Assembly (NCBI GenBank): GCA_035581425.1 | Contig: DATJVP010000021.1 | Coordinates: forward strand, 1 to 16,521 | Length of the DNA stretch: 16,521 bases | Reading direction: 5' to 3' | Origin: DASZHJ01 sp035581425 | GTDB lineage: Bacteria; Pseudomonadota; Alphaproteobacteria; ATCC43930; CGMCC-115725 | Part shown: in pieces, positions 14,080 through 16,521 of the stretch | How positions within the stretch are numbered: the first letter of the stretch is position 1 | Layout: each line of letters begins with the position of its first letter | Made by a program: the position numbers and the translations under genes | The notes under the pieces: model-generated | Told to the model about the DNA's origin: nothing | Databases searched by the model: none | What the model saw: only the letters and a program-made list of their open reading frames with translations

Positions 14080-14670
14080 TTAATAGCGGGCGTAGGTGTT
14101 GACGAGATCGAGCGCATCGGCGGCGGCGCCGAAGCTCCTGAGATCGAGTTGGAGCGGCGCCAGCGGCGCGCGCGCCTCGACTAGGCCGAGGAAATCGACG
14201 CCGCTCTCGCCTGGAGCGGAGAAGAGCCGCACCTGCAGCGTCTCGCTTCGGCTCTCGAAGCTCGCGCGCAATCCCTCGAGGATGCGCTGCTGCGCCTGCG
14301 CGCCGACGCCGCGGAAGCGCAGCAGCAGAAGGCGCGCACCGCCACCCGTGAGGGCTCCGCCGGGATAAAGCTGCGTCGCCGGCGCGCGATAATAGCCGCG
14401 CACCCGGCTCGTCACCCGCTTGGTCCAAGGGCTGGAATTGGCACCGCCGACCCTAAGATAGGCCGGCGACTCCAATACATCCGGGCTCGCGAGATCATAG
14501 AGCGCGAGATATTTCGGGAATCCCTCGATGCAGACGTAGCGCCGCGCAGTCTCGATGCCCGGCACCGAAAGCCGCTCCGGCACGTGCTCGCTGTCGTACC
14601 AGGCGTTGAATTCTTCTTCCGCCGCCGGCGCCGGCTCCATCGTCACCAGCAGCAGGCCCCTGCGGTCCAT
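14080..14670 (-). CDS. EthD-like dimeric alpha/beta-barrel protein
   Basis: The 196-aa product begins 'GLLLVTMEPAPAAEEEFNAW' and continues 'YDSEHVPERLSVPGIETARRY' and 'PKYLALYDL', the pattern of stand-alone dimeric ferredoxin-like barrels related to EthD: a strand, a helix with WYxxEHxPER, then a strand. The second half looks like a repeat of the barrel (RLLLLRFRGVG onward), so the protein may be a tandem fusion. These proteins often accompany catabolic enzymes without a proven reaction; in the ethyl-tert-butyl-ether pathway EthD is needed for monooxygenase activity. The ATG at 14670 follows GGGAAGGGGAA. It lies 47 bp downstream of the RND permease gene and just upstream of the aminotransferase-fold gene. 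Confidence 0.75.
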   Translation of the reverse strand: MDRRGLLLVTMEPAPAAEEEFNAWYDSEHVPERLSVPGIETARRYVCIEGFPKYLALYDLASPDVLESPAYLRVGGANSSPWTKRVTSRVRGYYRAPATQLYPGGALTGGGARLLLLRFRGVGAQAQQRILEGLRASFESRSETLQVRLFSAPGESGVDFLGLVEARAPLAPLQLDLRSFGAAADALDLVNTYARY

Positions 14671-14690
14671 GCGGCGTTCCCCTTCCCGTT

Positions 14691-14724
14691 CCGCCGATCA
14701 TGCCGGGTAACCGCCGATCACGCC
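14691..14724. repeat. Short imperfect direct repeat at the RND 3' end
   Basis: CCGCCGATCATGCC (14691-14704) and CCGCCGATCACGCC (14711-14724) match at 13 of 14 positions with a 20-bp period. The right copy spans the stop codon of the leftward RND gene, so the left copy may be a small slippage duplication. Confidence 0.45.
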
Positions 14725-16521
14725 ACCTCGGCGATTTCCTTGACGCGGGGGGCGGCGGCGGCGGCGCGATGGTCCTTGGCGAGGAAGGTGTAGACCGTCG
14801 GCAGCACGAACAAGGTGAAGAGCGTGCCGATCGACATGCCCGCGACGATGACGAGGCCGATCGAGAAGCGGCTCGCAGCTCCCGCCCCGTTTGCGAAGAG
14901 CAAGGGAATGAGGCCCACCACCATCGCGGCTGTCGTCATCAGGATCGGGCGGAGCCGGACCCTCGCGGCCTTCTCGATCGCGGCACGGCGGTCGAGCCCC
15001 TCCGCGCGCTGCGCTTCGTTGGCGAAGGAGACCATGAGGATGCCATGCTTGCTGATGAGGCCGACCAGCGTCACGAGACCCACTTGGCTATAGATGTTGA
15101 TCGTGGCGATGCCGAAGAAGAGCGGCAGCAGCGCGCCGCAGATCGACATCGGCACGCTCACGAGGATCACGATGGGATCGCGGAGGCTCTCGAACTGGCC
15201 CGCGAGCACCAGGAAGATCACGATGAGCGCGAAGCCGAAGGTAACCGCGAGCGTATTGCCTTCCTGCACGTATTGCCGCGTCTCCGAGAGGTAGTCGTGG
15301 CGGAAACCCTGCGGCAGCAGCTTCGCCGATTGGTCCTCCAGAAATTCGACCGCCTGGCCCATGGTGACGCCGGGACGCAGCACCGCGGCGAAGGTCGCGG
15401 AGTTGAGCTGATTGTATTGCGTGCGTGCATTCGCGTCGGTGTAGGGCTGGATCGAGACCACCGTCGAGAGCGGCACGTACTGGTTGCTCGCGGTGCGCAC
15501 GTAGTACTCGGTGAGGCGCTCGGGCGTGAGGCGCAGCGTGCGCGGCACCTGCGTGATCACCTCGTAGGAGCGGCCCTGCAGGTCGAAGCGGTTGATGAAA
15601 TTCTCGCCGACCAAGAGCGCGAGCGTGTCGCCGATCGCCCCCATGGTGATGCCGAGATCGCTCGCCTTCAGGCGATCGATCTTGATGCGCACCGAGGGCG
15701 AGTTGAAATCGAGATCGCTGTCCGTGAAGATGAAGAGCCCGCTCTTGTTCGCGGCTGTCTTGAGCTGATCCATGATGCGGAAGATGGTCTCGTAGCCGCC
15801 GGGGGAGCTGATCACCATCTGCACGGGAAGCCCGTTCGCGGAGCTCGGCAAAGGCGGCAACGAGAAGACCGCGATCTTGAGCCCCTCGATCTCGCCGACC
15901 GCTCCTTGCATCGCCGGCTGGAGCTGCTGCGCCGTCCGCGCGCGCTCGCCCCAGGGCTTGAGGATCGCGCCCGCGAAGCCGTTGTTGACGCCGTTGGTAC
16001 CGCTCACGACGAAGGTCGCCTCGGACTCCGGAAAGGAACGGTAGATCTTGTCGAGCCGGTCGGTATAGGCGTCCATGTAATCGATGTTGGCGTATTGCGG
16101 CCCCTTGGTGAGGGAGAAGAGCACGCCCTGATCCTCCTGCGGGGCGAGCTCGGAGAAGGAGTTGAGGTAGAGGAAGAAGACGCTGCCGAGCACCGCGACC
16201 GCGAAGAGGGCGATCGCCGGGCGCTGATCGAGGCTCCCATGCAGCTTTCGCCCATAGGATTCCGTCAGGCGGGCGAAAATGCGCTCGACCAGGCGCTCGA
16301 AGCGCCCGCGCTCGCCGCCCTTCAGCAGCATCGAGCACATCATCGGCGAGAGCGTGAGCGCGACGATGCCGGAGATGATGACGGAGCCCGCAAGGGTGAA
16401 GGCGAACTCGCGGAAGAGCACGCCCGTCAAGCCGCCCTGGACGCCGATCGGGGCATAGACCGCGGCGAGCGTGATGGTCATCGCAATGATCGGGCCCACG
16501 ATCTCGCGCGCGCCCAGCATC
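14718..16521 (-). CDS. RND efflux transporter permease, C-terminal part
   Basis: The 600 visible codons run off the right edge; the first Met in frame (16520) is internal. The visible part begins at about residue 420 of the roughly 1,040 expected for AcrB/MexB-type hydrophobe/amphiphile exporters, with 'GAREIVGPIIAMTITLAAVYAP', the post-helix-4 region. The periplasmic porter/docking domain (about 120-415 of the fragment) is followed by helices from about 422 onward; 'GLISKHGILMV' carries K491, equivalent to the helix-10 proton-relay lysine of AcrB, and 'RLRPILMTT' is the helix-11 motif. The relay aspartates in helix 4 lie outside the window. It pumps small molecules across the inner membrane with a periplasmic adaptor and an outer-membrane channel, neither visible here. 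It precedes the EthD-like gene in the same direction. Confidence 0.93.
   Translation of the reverse strand, partial: MLGAREIVGPIIAMTITLAAVYAPIGVQGGLTGVLFREFAFTLAGSVIISGIVALTLSPMMCSMLLKGGERGRFERLVERIFARLTESYGRKLHGSLDQRPAIALFAVAVLGSVFFLYLNSFSELAPQEDQGVLFSLTKGPQYANIDYMDAYTDRLDKIYRSFPESEATFVVSGTNGVNNGFAGAILKPWGERARTAQQLQPAMQGAVGEIEGLKIAVFSLPPLPSSANGLPVQMVISSPGGYETIFRIMDQLKTAANKSGLFIFTDSDLDFNSPSVRIKIDRLKASDLGITMGAIGDTLALLVGENFINRFDLQGRSYEVITQVPRTLRLTPERLTEYYVRTASNQYVPLSTVVSIQPYTDANARTQYNQLNSATFAAVLRPGVTMGQAVEFLEDQSAKLLPQGFRHDYLSETRQYVQEGNTLAVTFGFALIVIFLVLAGQFESLRDPIVILVSVPMSICGALLPLFFGIATINIYSQVGLVTLVGLISKHGILMVSFANEAQRAEGLDRRAAIEKAARVRLRPILMTTAAMVVGLIPLLFANGAGAASRFSIGLVIVAGMSIGTLFTLFVLPTVYTFLAKDHRAAAAAPRVKEIAEVA

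Noticed and set aside
12737..14428. 563-codon minus-strand frame over the PLP enzyme and EthD-like genes
   Set aside because: It is a frame-shifted shadow of those two genes, rich in Arg and Gly with no domain pattern.
15088..16338. 416-codon minus-strand frame inside the RND permease
   Set aside because: The overlapping 600-codon frame has unmistakable RND motifs.

Overview
The window looks like chromosomal DNA from a high-GC alphaproteobacterium, most likely of the order Hyphomicrobiales (Rhizobiales). Evidence for this is a codon bias dominated by G/C third positions with long spurious antisense frames, an alphaproteobacterial-type LexA half-site pair (GTTC-N7-GTTC), palindromic intergenic repeats of a kind common in rhizobial relatives, and a CsgG/HfaB-type lipoprotein. 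I cannot name a genus. No tRNA, rRNA, CRISPR array, transposase, phage gene or convincing rho-independent terminator was seen.

Left part (1-5640), envelope and small-protein genes. A truncated PAS-type protein runs off the left edge on the minus strand. An unusually AT-rich gap of about 340 bp separates it from a translationally coupled plus-strand pair: a CsgG-like outer-membrane lipoprotein and an exported protein with a long low-complexity linker and two CXXCH haem-c motifs. A four-helix membrane protein converges on this pair. Next come two tiny minus-strand genes, a 60-aa single-helix protein and a 41-aa peptide resembling a Flp-type prepilin. A 500-bp non-coding stretch with a tandem/inverted repeat array follows and ends at a LexA-like operator directly before a 79-aa zinc-ribbon protein. 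A cytoplasmic-looking SLT-type transglycosylase faces left.

Middle part (5734-10609). A 485-aa protein of unknown function is followed by a possible small helical protein and a stand-alone MetE-type zinc methyltransferase that keeps all four zinc ligands. A cupin and a class II aldolase/adducin-family protein are divergent across a 72-bp gap containing a perfect palindrome; a VOC (glyoxalase-fold) protein follows the aldolase.

Right part (10677-16521). An SDR oxidoreductase and an M20 metallopeptidase are divergently transcribed. A class V aminotransferase-fold enzyme, an EthD-like dimeric-barrel protein and the C-terminal part of an RND efflux permease (cut by the right edge) all read leftward and may be co-transcribed in the order RND, EthD-like, aminotransferase. 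The enzymes from 7516 to 14670 look like accessory catabolism of a small organic compound, but they alternate in strand and no single pathway can be assigned from sequence alone.
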